DNA of 64,000 nt from Zhouia spongiae. Lineage in GTDB: Bacteria > Bacteroidota > Bacteroidia > Flavobacteriales > Flavobacteriaceae. Shown piece by piece: positions 42,753 to 51,560 of the stretch (positions are counted from its first letter, which is position 1; every line of letters starts with the position of its first letter). The DNA lies in NCBI RefSeq assembly GCF_022760175.1, contig NZ_CP094326.1, forward strand, positions 2,096,804-2,160,803, written 5' to 3'. Under the pieces are notes generated by a model that was not told where the DNA came from, searched no databases, and worked only from the letters and a program-made list of their open reading frames with translations. A program made the translations under genes and the position numbers.

Positions 42753-45700
42753 ATGAGAAAATTGTTTTGTTTCGCAATTGCGATACTTACAGTTACTTTT
42801 TCTTTTGCCCAGGAAACAGTAATTACAGGTAGCGTGGTTGACGGTGTGACAGGCGCTCCTCTCCCTGGGGTGAATATCCTTGTGAAGGGAACCAGAATAG
42901 GGGTAGCGGCAGATTTTGATGGGAATTTTATGCTTAAAGCGCCTGATGACCAGGCCACATTAGTTTTTACGCTTATTGGGTATAAAACTCAGGAAATTCA
43001 ACTTCAGGGCCGATCTTCATTGACAGTTTCGCTGGATGAAGATTTAACCGAATTAGATGATGTAGTGCTTATAGGGTATCAGAAAGTTAAAAAGAGAAAC
43101 GTTTCTGGTGCGGTTTCAAGTGTGCGTAGTGATGCTATTGAAGATATTCCAGTCTTGAATGTTTCTGGTATAATTGCCACACAGGTAACAGGTGTTCAAA
43201 GTGTGTCAATGTCTGGGGCACCTGCTGCAAGAGGAGCGTTGGTGATCAGGGGGAGTACAGCAATCGGATCAGATATAGATCCTGATTTAGCATATAGTAA
43301 CCCATTGTATGTCATAGATGGTGTTCAGACATCGTTAGAGGATTTAGCTGGGTATGGAGTGTCTAATACTGATTTCTTGGCATCACTCAATCCTAATGAT
43401 ATAGAGAGTATAGATATCCTAAAAGATGCTTCAGCAGCTGCTATTTACGGATCACGTGGTGCAAATGGAGTGATCCTTATCGAAACCAAAAAAGGAGCGG
43501 TACTTGATAAACCTGAATTTTCTTTTTCTACAAGTATGGGTATTCAACCACAACCTGATTTAGTTAAAATGTTAGTGGGGGCTGCTGAAAGAAGGGCAAA
43601 AATGAATATGATCCAAAAATGGTGGACTACTGCTGAGTTACAAGGTGGTCAGACACCGATTATGCTTTCAGATAGTTTAAATCCGGCTTTTAATAATAAT
43701 ATAGATTATCAGGGATTGTTCTACAAGACGGGAGTAGCTAAAAAGTATAATTTTAGTGTACGCGGAGGTAGCGAACAATCTAATTATCGATTTTCATTAG
43801 GTTATGATGATCAGGACGGAGTGATTCAAGCTACCGGTGTGGATAGAATTACATTTAATTCGAATTTTAACTTTAAAGCGGGTAAAAGGTTTAAAAACCA
43901 GCTAATTACAAGGTTTACGTATACAGATCAACAAACCGGGCAGGGAAATCCTTATACCGGACAATATCATAGTAATTTTAATTTGAATACTGCATTACCT
44001 GTAAATCCTGCAGGTTTACAATCCTCGTTGTTTTATGTGTCTGAAGATCGTATTAAATCCATAACGGGGGAGTTGAGTGAAAAAATGAATCAGGATCGTA
44101 CGCTTAATTTTACTTTGTCGAATTTTGCTTCCTTGGATTTGTTTGAGGGATTGAGTCTGAATTCACAAGTGAGTTTTGTGTATGATACCAATAAAAAGAA
44201 CTATTATGAGCCTTCAATCGTCCGTAGTGCAGGTGATGGTTTTGCCAGTTATTCATTGTATACAAGAAAGAATTTGACTGCCGAAAATTATTTTACATTC
44301 CTTAACGATTTTGGAAGCCAAAACCATGAGTTGACAGCTGTATTGGGAAATCGGGTAGATTACAATCAGTATGAAGACATGTTGATGGGAGCATACGGTT
44401 TTGGTAGTGATGCGATTAAAGTGATTAATGATAGATATTCCCAGGATGAGATTTTCGGTAGAACGGATATAAGAGCTAATGCGTTGGTTTCGTTCTTTGG
44501 CAGGGGTACGTATCGTTTTAAGAACAGGTATCAGGTAGATTTTAATTACAGTATGGACGGTTCTTCTAAATTTGGAGAGGACAATCGATGGGGTGAGTTT
44601 TATTCGGTTGCAGGTAGCTGGATTGTGTCTGATGAACCATTCTTTAAAAATACTATGCCTGAATTTATCGACTTCTTAAGATTGAAAGGGAGTTGGGGAT
44701 TAACAGGTAAGCAGGCTACAGGTGATTATGATCGATTTGGAGCGTATAGTTTAGGTTATGGTGGTAGTGCATATTGGACTAACCTGATGAATGTATCTTC
44801 TTATGGAGGTGTTACGGGAGTAGTGCCTAATTATAATAAAATAGGTAATTCAATGTTAGCCTGGGAGGAGACGAAGCAATGGAACGTGGGGTTTGATCTC
44901 GACTTGTTTAACAGGAGAGTAAGTTTGAATTTTGATGCATATAACAGAGATACTGAGAACTTGTTTTTTGGAGTAGATCTACCTGCTTATTCTGGGTATA
45001 ATAGTAGTACGCTTAATTTAGCAGGTGTCATTAATTACGGCTGGGAGGCTATGTTAAGGTATCATGTATTTCCTAGAGAAAATGATTTGCGTTTAGAGCT
45101 AATGGCTGGTTTTTCTCAAAATAAAAACTATGTGTCTAAGCTGCCGAATGGCAACAGGGATTATGTTAATATTAGTAAAGATTACGGATATGTAGTTGGT
45201 AGACCATTAAACTTGTATAGGTTTTTTATCAATGACTATATTATTGACGATCTTTCTCAGTTGCCGATTAACCCGTTTACGGGTGAACCTTTAACAGGGA
45301 AAAGCGCTTGGGCGTCTATAAGACCTGGATTCCCGATCTGGAAAGATTTAAACGGGGATTATTTACTTGATGAAACACATGATCAAAAATTGGCTACTGA
45401 ATTTTCACCAATTCCTGATATCCAGGGGTCTTTTAATATCAATATGCAGTATAAAAAATGGTATTTCCAGATGTACAGCCAATTCTCATTTGGAGCTGAT
45501 ATTAAAAATACCGTATTGAACAGCTATATGGATGCCTATGACCGGGGTGGTGATAACTGGGCAGTTAGAGGTTTAGCAGATTTAAGTGACTATACATTCT
45601 GGGAACAGCCGGGGGATGGTGCTGCAGGAGTGGATTTCCCTGCACTGTATCCGTCAAGTCCTAGTTTGGGGCCGTTCTACGGGTTTAGAGGGAATCAGAC

Positions 45701-45956
45701 TTTATGGATTGATAGTGGAGATTACTGGAAGATTACCAATGCTTCTGTAGGATATACATTTGATAGACAGGATGATTTTATGAACAAGATTGGTTTATCG
45801 CGCTTAAGATTATTTGCATCAGTTTTAAACCCATATCAATGGCAGAAATCGAAGAAAATTGTTGATGCTTCTATGGTAGATGCCCAAGGTAATACCTATG
45901 GAAATGGTTATCCTCAGGCTAGAACGATTTCGTTTGGTATTGATACAAGATTTTAA
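42753..45956 (+). CDS. susC: SusC/RagA-type TonB-linked outer-membrane transporter (PUL 1)
   Basis: A protein of 1067 residues. Signal peptide MRKLFCFAIAILTVTFSFAQ, then a CarboxypepD_reg-like domain (VITGSVVDGVTGAPLPGVNI, residues 23-95). Next comes the SusC plug with DDVVLIGYQKVKKRNVSGAV, PLYVIDGVQTSLEDL and DILKDASAAAIYGSRGANGV, and a 22-stranded barrel ending in RTISFGIDTRF. It imports oligosaccharides across the outer membrane with its SusD partner, powered by TonB-ExbBD (elsewhere). An unusual feature is an extra loop in the plug between RGSTAIGSDIDPDLA and NPLYVIDG. It is the first gene of PUL 1. Confidence 0.95.
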   Translation: MRKLFCFAIAILTVTFSFAQETVITGSVVDGVTGAPLPGVNILVKGTRIGVAADFDGNFMLKAPDDQATLVFTLIGYKTQEIQLQGRSSLTVSLDEDLTELDDVVLIGYQKVKKRNVSGAVSSVRSDAIEDIPVLNVSGIIATQVTGVQSVSMSGAPAARGALVIRGSTAIGSDIDPDLAYSNPLYVIDGVQTSLEDLAGYGVSNTDFLASLNPNDIESIDILKDASAAAIYGSRGANGVILIETKKGAVLDKPEFSFSTSMGIQPQPDLVKMLVGAAERRAKMNMIQKWWTTAELQGGQTPIMLSDSLNPAFNNNIDYQGLFYKTGVAKKYNFSVRGGSEQSNYRFSLGYDDQDGVIQATGVDRITFNSNFNFKAGKRFKNQLITRFTYTDQQTGQGNPYTGQYHSNFNLNTALPVNPAGLQSSLFYVSEDRIKSITGELSEKMNQDRTLNFTLSNFASLDLFEGLSLNSQVSFVYDTNKKNYYEPSIVRSAGDGFASYSLYTRKNLTAENYFTFLNDFGSQNHELTAVLGNRVDYNQYEDMLMGAYGFGSDAIKVINDRYSQDEIFGRTDIRANALVSFFGRGTYRFKNRYQVDFNYSMDGSSKFGEDNRWGEFYSVAGSWIVSDEPFFKNTMPEFIDFLRLKGSWGLTGKQATGDYDRFGAYSLGYGGSAYWTNLMNVSSYGGVTGVVPNYNKIGNSMLAWEETKQWNVGFDLDLFNRRVSLNFDAYNRDTENLFFGVDLPAYSGYNSSTLNLAGVINYGWEAMLRYHVFPRENDLRLELMAGFSQNKNYVSKLPNGNRDYVNISKDYGYVVGRPLNLYRFFINDYIIDDLSQLPINPFTGEPLTGKSAWASIRPGFPIWKDLNGDYLLDETHDQKLATEFSPIPDIQGSFNINMQYKKWYFQMYSQFSFGADIKNTVLNSYMDAYDRGGDNWAVRGLADLSDYTFWEQPGDGAAGVDFPALYPSSPSLGPFYGFRGNQTLWIDSGDYWKITNASVGYTFDRQDDFMNKIGLSRLRLFASVLNPYQWQKSKKIVDASMVDAQGNTYGNGYPQARTISFGIDTRF

Positions 45957-45967
45957 AAAAAATGATT

Positions 45968-47524
45968 ATGAAAAGAATTAAAGGTATTAAAATATATATA
46001 ATAATCTTAAGTCTCTTTGGGGCTGTAGGTTGTTCGGATCTGTTAGAGCAGGAACCTGTGAGTATCACTCATCCTGATGTGTTTTGGACAAGTCAAGACA
46101 ATGCGGAACAAGCATTGGCAGGGGCTTATGGATTACTTAAATATGCTTTGACAAATCAGGCTAATTTCCTGTTTTGGGGGGAGTATACCGGAATGACGTT
46201 TTTAGACAGTAAGTTTTGGATTACTGATTATATAGAGAATAGTGGGGATTTTGTTCTGGCTTACCGTGATGCTTCAAGAGATTGGACTCATTTTTATCGG
46301 GTAGCTAACTGGGCAAACACTATTGAACAGTATGTAAAAGGCATGCCTGATGAGGTGTTTGAATCTAAACAAGAGAAAGATAGGATTATAGGTGAAGCGG
46401 CTTTTGTAAGAGGATTAGCTTATTTTTATATCGCAAGGATATGGGGAGATGCTCCAATTGTAGAGGAATCTCTGGAAAGTTCAAGTCAGTTAGTGGATGA
46501 TGATGGTTATGTGGTAACTATTCCTCGTAGTGATGAATTGGAGGTTCTGGATTTTGCTTTAGCGGCAACAAACAAATCGATAGATCTGTTAAGATATTCT
46601 TCTCCGGGAGCAGAAGGTTGGGCAATTACAGCTAACAAGGCGAGTGCAGAAGCACTGAAAGCTCATATTACCCTGTGGTATGCGAGTAGAGATAATGATA
46701 ATGGGGAAATGATACAGCAGGCCATTGATGCTACCACTAAAGTGATTAATAACAGTGGAACGAGTTTAATAGATTATGTTGCTGAAGGAGAAGTAGGTTT
46801 TAACAGAATGTGTCTAGGGCAGTCAGAAACAGGCTTGTTTGAAATTAATTTTGATTCTGACTTAGATGAGGCGTTCAGGATAGAGACTAATGCAGGTAAT
46901 CATGTGGGAGCTACTTTAAATGCTCCGATAGTCTATCAAAACCGTAACACAGGACATACATTAGAGTATAATGCAGATCGTTATGGTAACGAAATGATGA
47001 ATACAGATCCTGATAGAGAGAACGATATGAGAAAAGACTTGTTCTTTTATTCGTACAACGACAATTCGGATAATTTTTTGTCTTTCTTGATGAAGTATTC
47101 TCATACCAGTCAGGATCCGGCTGATCCGCAAAATGCATCTGCACAGTTTTCAGAATCAAACATTCTGATTTTTAGATTGGCTGATATGTACTTGCTAAGA
47201 GCAGAGGCATACGCTCGTCAAGGAAATGCTGGGTTGGCTATGGCCGATCTCAATGAGATTAGAAGTAAGGCTAATGTGCCCGATTATATGGGGGCAACGG
47301 ATAGAGGGTCGTTAATGAAAGCGATTTTCGATGAGAGAGCTATTGAATTTGTTGGTGAAGCTCAGTCTGGTTTCGACCGTATTAGAATGGATTATTTTGA
47401 TGGTGTGTCCTGGGCAAATCAAACTCGAATCGAGAAAGAAGGGTACTTCTGGCCGGTTCTGCCAGGGGTGATCTCTATTAATCCGGCGATAGTTCAGACA
47501 GAATTCTGGAGAGGTAAATTGTAA
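45968..47524 (+). CDS. susD: SusD/RagB-type surface glycan-binding lipoprotein (PUL 1)
   Basis: A lipoprotein of 518 residues starting at Met 45968 (MKRIKGIKIYIIILSLFG); an ATG two codons earlier is equally possible. The lipobox is GAVGC. The RagB/SusD N-terminal region LLEQEPVSITHPDVFWTSQDN and the TPR-like helices EKDRIIGEAAFVRGLAYFYI and RLADMYLLRAEAYARQGN are clear. The C-terminus DERAIEFVGEAQSGFDRIRM is conserved. It caps the SusC barrel and binds glycan. The gap to susC is 11 bases. Confidence 0.94.
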   Translation: MKRIKGIKIYIIILSLFGAVGCSDLLEQEPVSITHPDVFWTSQDNAEQALAGAYGLLKYALTNQANFLFWGEYTGMTFLDSKFWITDYIENSGDFVLAYRDASRDWTHFYRVANWANTIEQYVKGMPDEVFESKQEKDRIIGEAAFVRGLAYFYIARIWGDAPIVEESLESSSQLVDDDGYVVTIPRSDELEVLDFALAATNKSIDLLRYSSPGAEGWAITANKASAEALKAHITLWYASRDNDNGEMIQQAIDATTKVINNSGTSLIDYVAEGEVGFNRMCLGQSETGLFEINFDSDLDEAFRIETNAGNHVGATLNAPIVYQNRNTGHTLEYNADRYGNEMMNTDPDRENDMRKDLFFYSYNDNSDNFLSFLMKYSHTSQDPADPQNASAQFSESNILIFRLADMYLLRAEAYARQGNAGLAMADLNEIRSKANVPDYMGATDRGSLMKAIFDERAIEFVGEAQSGFDRIRMDYFDGVSWANQTRIEKEGYFWPVLPGVISINPAIVQTEFWRGKL

Positions 47525-47556
47525 TAGGTCATTGTTTAATTCAAATGAAGATTAAA

Positions 47557-48222
47557 ATGAGAAATAGTATTTTAATAATAATAGCCCTTTTAGTTTTTTG
47601 TTCGTGTAGCGGGGGTGATGATTATCTGGTAGATGGAGGAATTAGCGGACAAGAGGTAGGGATGTCTACCGTAGATTTTTTTAAGTCACATGAACAGTTG
47701 GATACATTGGCTCTGTTAATTGAAAAAGCAGGAATGGTAGAGTTGTTTAATAGTCCTGATAACACAGTTTTTGCACCTAATAATTTATCTATTAAGAGAT
47801 ATGTAGATGAAAGGTTGTCAGAGTTAAGATTGTCAGATCCTATGGCCGAATTTACGGTTAATGATATCGAAATGGATACTTTAACAGCATATCTCGGGGC
47901 TTATGTTTTTGATGATTATCTGAACAGAGAGAGCATGCCAAAGGAGCAGGGTGCAATATTTGTAGCATCAAATGGAGAAGAGCGTAGAGTCTCTCTGGAG
48001 CCATCTGGGGATTACCAGGATCAACTTGATTCAAGACCTGAGTATGTATTTTATACAGCTCAAGTTGGTGCTGAGTGGGATGCGTGGGATTCTAATGTGA
48101 CTAATGTTGATGAGAAGGATGATAAGTCGGTTGCGAGAACCTCAAATCTGCTGTCAACCAACGGGGTGATCCATGTTTTACAGGGGAATGGGCATATGTT
48201 GTTTAATTACAAAGGACAATAA
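47557..48222 (+). CDS. fasciclin-domain lipoprotein
   Basis: About 221 residues from Met 47557; an in-frame ATG at 47545 is an alternative. The lipobox is ALLVFCSC. One fasciclin (FAS1) domain follows, with the H1-like DNTVFAPNNLSIKRYVDERL and the terminal H2-like TNGVIHVLQGNGHMLF; an insert lies between them. FAS1 domains mediate adhesion or carbohydrate/protein contacts. SusCD operons with a FAS1 lipoprotein are known in Bacteroidota, where these may act as extra surface glycan-binding proteins. It follows susD by 32 bases and is probably part of the same mRNA. Confidence 0.8.
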   Translation: MRNSILIIIALLVFCSCSGGDDYLVDGGISGQEVGMSTVDFFKSHEQLDTLALLIEKAGMVELFNSPDNTVFAPNNLSIKRYVDERLSELRLSDPMAEFTVNDIEMDTLTAYLGAYVFDDYLNRESMPKEQGAIFVASNGEERRVSLEPSGDYQDQLDSRPEYVFYTAQVGAEWDAWDSNVTNVDEKDDKSVARTSNLLSTNGVIHVLQGNGHMLFNYKGQ

Positions 48223-48277
48223 GAAGAATTCTGTTAACCTGATGGTAAAATTATAAGTTAACCTAATTAAAGAAATT

Positions 48278-49372
48278 ATGAAAAGAATTATATATGCTTG
48301 TTTAATTGTTATTACAGGCGTTTTATCGTGTCGACCGCCTGAGGTTGGATATTTAAGTGATGATATTCATGCATTGGAGGATACTATATTTGTGAATAGA
48401 GGAGTGTTTGTTACCAGTGCTCCTCCGGCGATAGAGGGTTCTACTTATCCAATGCATTGGGAAATTACCGGGGTTACTGATGCCCAGGGGAATTCGACGA
48501 ATGCCTTGTTTGATGAACATGAAATTTTAATATGGAAAGAAGGATTTAATCCGGATACTGACACTACTTTGGCACTCGTTGAAGAAAAATTAGAATTGTC
48601 GAATGAGCCTTCAATATTGATTAATGATGTCAGTGGTGAGTTTGCTTTTACGCAAGCAACCCGTAAAGTGACTGACAATGATATTTTTCATTTAAATGTA
48701 AAGGCATCAAATATGAGAGGTGAACGACAGTTAGATGATTTTGTAGTGGTTAAATTAGGGCCATTTCAGCCGGTTGAGTTCCCTACAGAAATGCGTTCAC
48801 GTTTACAATTGGGTAAAGTGAGTGGGGGGTATGATATCGGTTATACCTCTGTGATAATGAATGGAGATGATGATAATGCACCAAGTGTTTTGGACGGTAC
48901 GCATCCTTATATAACTGTTACAAAAATAAGTGATGAGCCTTCCTTAGGGGTTAAGGTAAAAATGATTATAGCAGATAGTTATGATAACCCGCTGGATCCT
49001 GGAAAGGTTGTGTTTTATCCGAGTGGAGCTACTTATTTACAGAATTACCATGATAATTCTATAGAGACAACAACCGATTCAGGAGCTACATATTTTGAAT
49101 TGCCTGCACCGCCGTTTCCTCAATTTTCACGAACCTATAGTGGTACAAGTGGTTATCTGATGTATTATTTAACAACAGGTGATGCTTTTACAGTAGATAA
49201 AGAGGCTTTTGAAGCTGATAATGGAGTGGAAGAAGATTTTTGGTTGCCGTATACTGATCCGGGTACGGGAGAGGTTTTAAACCGTGCTTATATCCGATGG
49301 GGGATTAAGATTAATGACTCTGGTACCTGGGAAATTAAAATGAAAATTCCTTATACAAAATTGAAGGAGTAG
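48278..49372 (+). CDS. PUL accessory lipoprotein (DUF5007-like)
   Basis: A protein of 364 residues with lipobox GVLSC at the N-terminus. The mature chain opens RPPEVGYLSDDIHALEDTIF, typical of a family found downstream of SusCD-FAS1 genes; I recall it as DUF5007, which is uncertain. It is beta-rich, with two likely Ig-like domains and an aromatic-rich segment (FPQFSRTYSGTSGYLMYYLT). No catalytic motif is seen. It is probably a surface glycan-binding protein of PUL 1. It lies 55 bases after the FAS1 gene. Confidence 0.6.
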   Translation: MKRIIYACLIVITGVLSCRPPEVGYLSDDIHALEDTIFVNRGVFVTSAPPAIEGSTYPMHWEITGVTDAQGNSTNALFDEHEILIWKEGFNPDTDTTLALVEEKLELSNEPSILINDVSGEFAFTQATRKVTDNDIFHLNVKASNMRGERQLDDFVVVKLGPFQPVEFPTEMRSRLQLGKVSGGYDIGYTSVIMNGDDDNAPSVLDGTHPYITVTKISDEPSLGVKVKMIIADSYDNPLDPGKVVFYPSGATYLQNYHDNSIETTTDSGATYFELPAPPFPQFSRTYSGTSGYLMYYLTTGDAFTVDKEAFEADNGVEEDFWLPYTDPGTGEVLNRAYIRWGIKINDSGTWEIKMKIPYTKLKE

Positions 49373-49485
49373 TTTTTTATCAACTAGTTGAATGTTGTGT
49401 AGGGATGGTTTTTTCTTGTATTAAAGACAAGGGGTGTAATAGCCATTTAAGTTGAATTGAATAATAACTTAAATTTAAAAGAACT

Positions 49486-49863
49486 ATGAAAAATATACTA
49501 ATATGCGTGTTTGCATCTATTTTAACAGGGTTGTTGTTGAGTAATACTGTTAATGGTCATAATGAAGATGTGATTTTAGGTAAGGGGGCGAAAGAGTTAA
49601 CCTGTGCCCCACCTAATTATACCTTTGTTCTTGAGTCATATACTACTGAGATAAAGGCTGTTTGGCCTTTTGATGACAATATTATTTGTCGTTACAGAAA
49701 ATCAGGAACTGCAACATGGAGTTATTTAGGTCCTTATTACGGTCAGTTTTTAATTTGTGATAGTTTAGAAGAAGGGGCTGAATATGAATTTCAATTTGCT
49801 AAGGTTTGTGGTTCGGAACAGAGTTCGTATACCAGTAGTTATTTTGAAAGTACGATTCCCTAA
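49486..49863 (+). CDS. small exported protein with one FN3-like domain
   Basis: A protein of 125 residues with a signal peptide (MKNILICVFASILTGLLLSN). The rest resembles a single fibronectin type III module of the Bacteroidota kind: a CRYRKSGTATWSYLGP strand pair and EEGAEYEFQFAKVCGSEQSSYTSSYFEST. It has three cysteines in the mature part. Standalone FN3 modules of this size are unusual; a role in surface binding or as an accessory to PUL 1 is possible. It lies 113 bases after the previous gene, before a terminator, so it could end the PUL 1 transcript. Confidence 0.6.
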   Translation: MKNILICVFASILTGLLLSNTVNGHNEDVILGKGAKELTCAPPNYTFVLESYTTEIKAVWPFDDNIICRYRKSGTATWSYLGPYYGQFLICDSLEEGAEYEFQFAKVCGSEQSSYTSSYFESTIP

Positions 49864-49900
49864 ATAGTTAATATGTCTGATAACAAATGAGTTAGTGATA

Positions 49901-49932
49901 GCTGGTAACAACTTTTTGTTACCGGCTTTTTT
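49901..49932 (+). terminator. terminator after the FN3-like gene
   Basis: GCTGGTAAC pairs with GTTACCGGC (one G-U pair) across an aactttttt-type loop, then TTTTTT. Confidence 0.8.
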
Positions 49933-50013
49933 ATGAAAATGGATTCAGGAAGAATACAATCTTTTATGAGTATGTATTTCTTAAAAAGTCTAAAAGTATA
50001 ATAAATCAAACTT

Positions 50014-51450
50014 ATGAAGCTATTAAATTTTAAATATGGACTGATCGTTTTAACGTTAACTTCATTTTTGTCATGTGGCAAGCATAAAGAAAGCGCAACT
50101 GTCATTCACGCCGTAACCGACTTGTCACATCAGTTTACTTTTTATGCAGATAACAGGTTCTATCAGCAATATATGCCGGAAGGCAAGGGAGTGGCTAATT
50201 GGGTAGACCTTTCCGATTTCGATCTTTCAAATACTAATTTGCTTATTCTTTTGGGTTGTGATGATAGAATTTCGTATTCAAAAGAAGATGTAGAAACCAT
50301 TACAGGTTTTTTAAATGAAGGTGGCGGGGTCATGATTTTTGGCAATGATAAAACAAAATCGCAAAACGAATTGTTAAGCAATTATGGCTCCCGGTTTGTA
50401 GCCCCTGCTGCATATCCGCTTGTGGCCGGCCGCAGCTTTAATCTCGACAGTATTGAAGGTAATGGAGTATCTGTTATCGATTTAGAGAAGCCGTCATTAT
50501 GGAATATGTTAATTAAGGACAGTAAAGGAAAGCCTGTATTGGTAAAACGTAATGTAGGAAAAGGAACTTTACTGGTGTCCTCACGAGAACTTGCTGGTAG
50601 TCACCCAAGTGCCCGTGATTCGATTAATAAAACGCTTTGGAAAACTATATTGCCCAGATTGGCTGAAGGGAAAAAAGTAGATACAACAAAGCGCTTTAGA
50701 AGCAAGGGAATAAAGCAAATGAAGTTTAATGAGGATCATGGAGGTTTTAAAATGAGTTATACAAGTTATATGAAGCCCTATGCCAAAGAAATGGTTAATG
50801 TGTATAAGAATGCTTTGCCTTTTATAGAAGAAAGAATGGGTGTGCCTTTATCTCCTGGTATGGCTTCGCATATCACCCTGTTGCCTACAGGAGGAGGAGG
50901 TTTTTCCAGTGGAGAAACCATTGGATTAGCGGTGTGGTGGGGCGATTTCCCTGAGAAAAAAGAAGGGATGATAGAATTCCTGACTCATGAGTCTGTACAC
51001 TCGTGGGTGCTTCCGTTTCCTGAAGTATGGAACGAGCCTATAGCTACTTATATAGGCGATCTTGTATTGATGGATTCCGGTTATCAAAAAGAAGGGTTGA
51101 CCCGTATTGAAAATACTATAGCTAGGGCAACCAGAATTGACCCGGAAATGAAGAATTATGATATTCATGGGAATCTTACCGGAACAGGCAGCGTATTAAA
51201 CGACAGTGAAAAGAATGATATTCATTGGGGTAAAACCTTTTGGATTTTTGAAGAGTTAAGAAAAGAAAATCCTGATATAATATCGGATTACTTTAAAGCT
51301 AAACGAGTACATGTGAAGGAGGGAAGTGTAAAAGAATACGATATGAATGAAACCGTACGGCTTCTTAGTAAGGCAATGGATAGGGATATGTTTGGATGGT
51401 TTAATGATATAGGTGTTAAAGTTAATTCTGAAAAACCGGAAATAAAGTAA
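50014..51450 (+). CDS. lipoprotein with GATase-like domain and HExxH (M60-like) metallopeptidase domain
   Basis: A protein of 478 residues. Lipobox SFLSC (Cys21). Residues 35-220 look like a class I glutamine-amidotransferase-like/ThuA-type fold (LLILLGCDDRISYSKED, GGGVMIFGND, GKGTLLVSSRELAGSHP) without an obvious catalytic triad. The C-terminal half has the zinc motif HESVH (325-329) and a third ligand candidate Glu341 in VWNEPIATYIG, so it is a gluzincin; spacing fits HExxH-X(8,28)-E of M60-like peptidases. A GATase-like + M60 order also occurs in vertebrate TCAF/FAM115 proteins (from memory). M60-like enzymes can cut O-glycosylated proteins, which would suit a GalNAc-directed locus. M1/M61-like affinity is the alternative. 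Confidence 0.65.
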   Translation: MKLLNFKYGLIVLTLTSFLSCGKHKESATVIHAVTDLSHQFTFYADNRFYQQYMPEGKGVANWVDLSDFDLSNTNLLILLGCDDRISYSKEDVETITGFLNEGGGVMIFGNDKTKSQNELLSNYGSRFVAPAAYPLVAGRSFNLDSIEGNGVSVIDLEKPSLWNMLIKDSKGKPVLVKRNVGKGTLLVSSRELAGSHPSARDSINKTLWKTILPRLAEGKKVDTTKRFRSKGIKQMKFNEDHGGFKMSYTSYMKPYAKEMVNVYKNALPFIEERMGVPLSPGMASHITLLPTGGGGFSSGETIGLAVWWGDFPEKKEGMIEFLTHESVHSWVLPFPEVWNEPIATYIGDLVLMDSGYQKEGLTRIENTIARATRIDPEMKNYDIHGNLTGTGSVLNDSEKNDIHWGKTFWIFEELRKENPDIISDYFKAKRVHVKEGSVKEYDMNETVRLLSKAMDRDMFGWFNDIGVKVNSEKPEIK

Positions 51451-51560
51451 GTGTGCCAAACTTAGGTTTGTTTGAGTCGGTTTTTTATGGGAGATACTAA
51501 AATAAGGTAGGTTTTTATAGAGGTATTTAAAGTAAATAGTTTAAGTTAAAAATAGTATAT

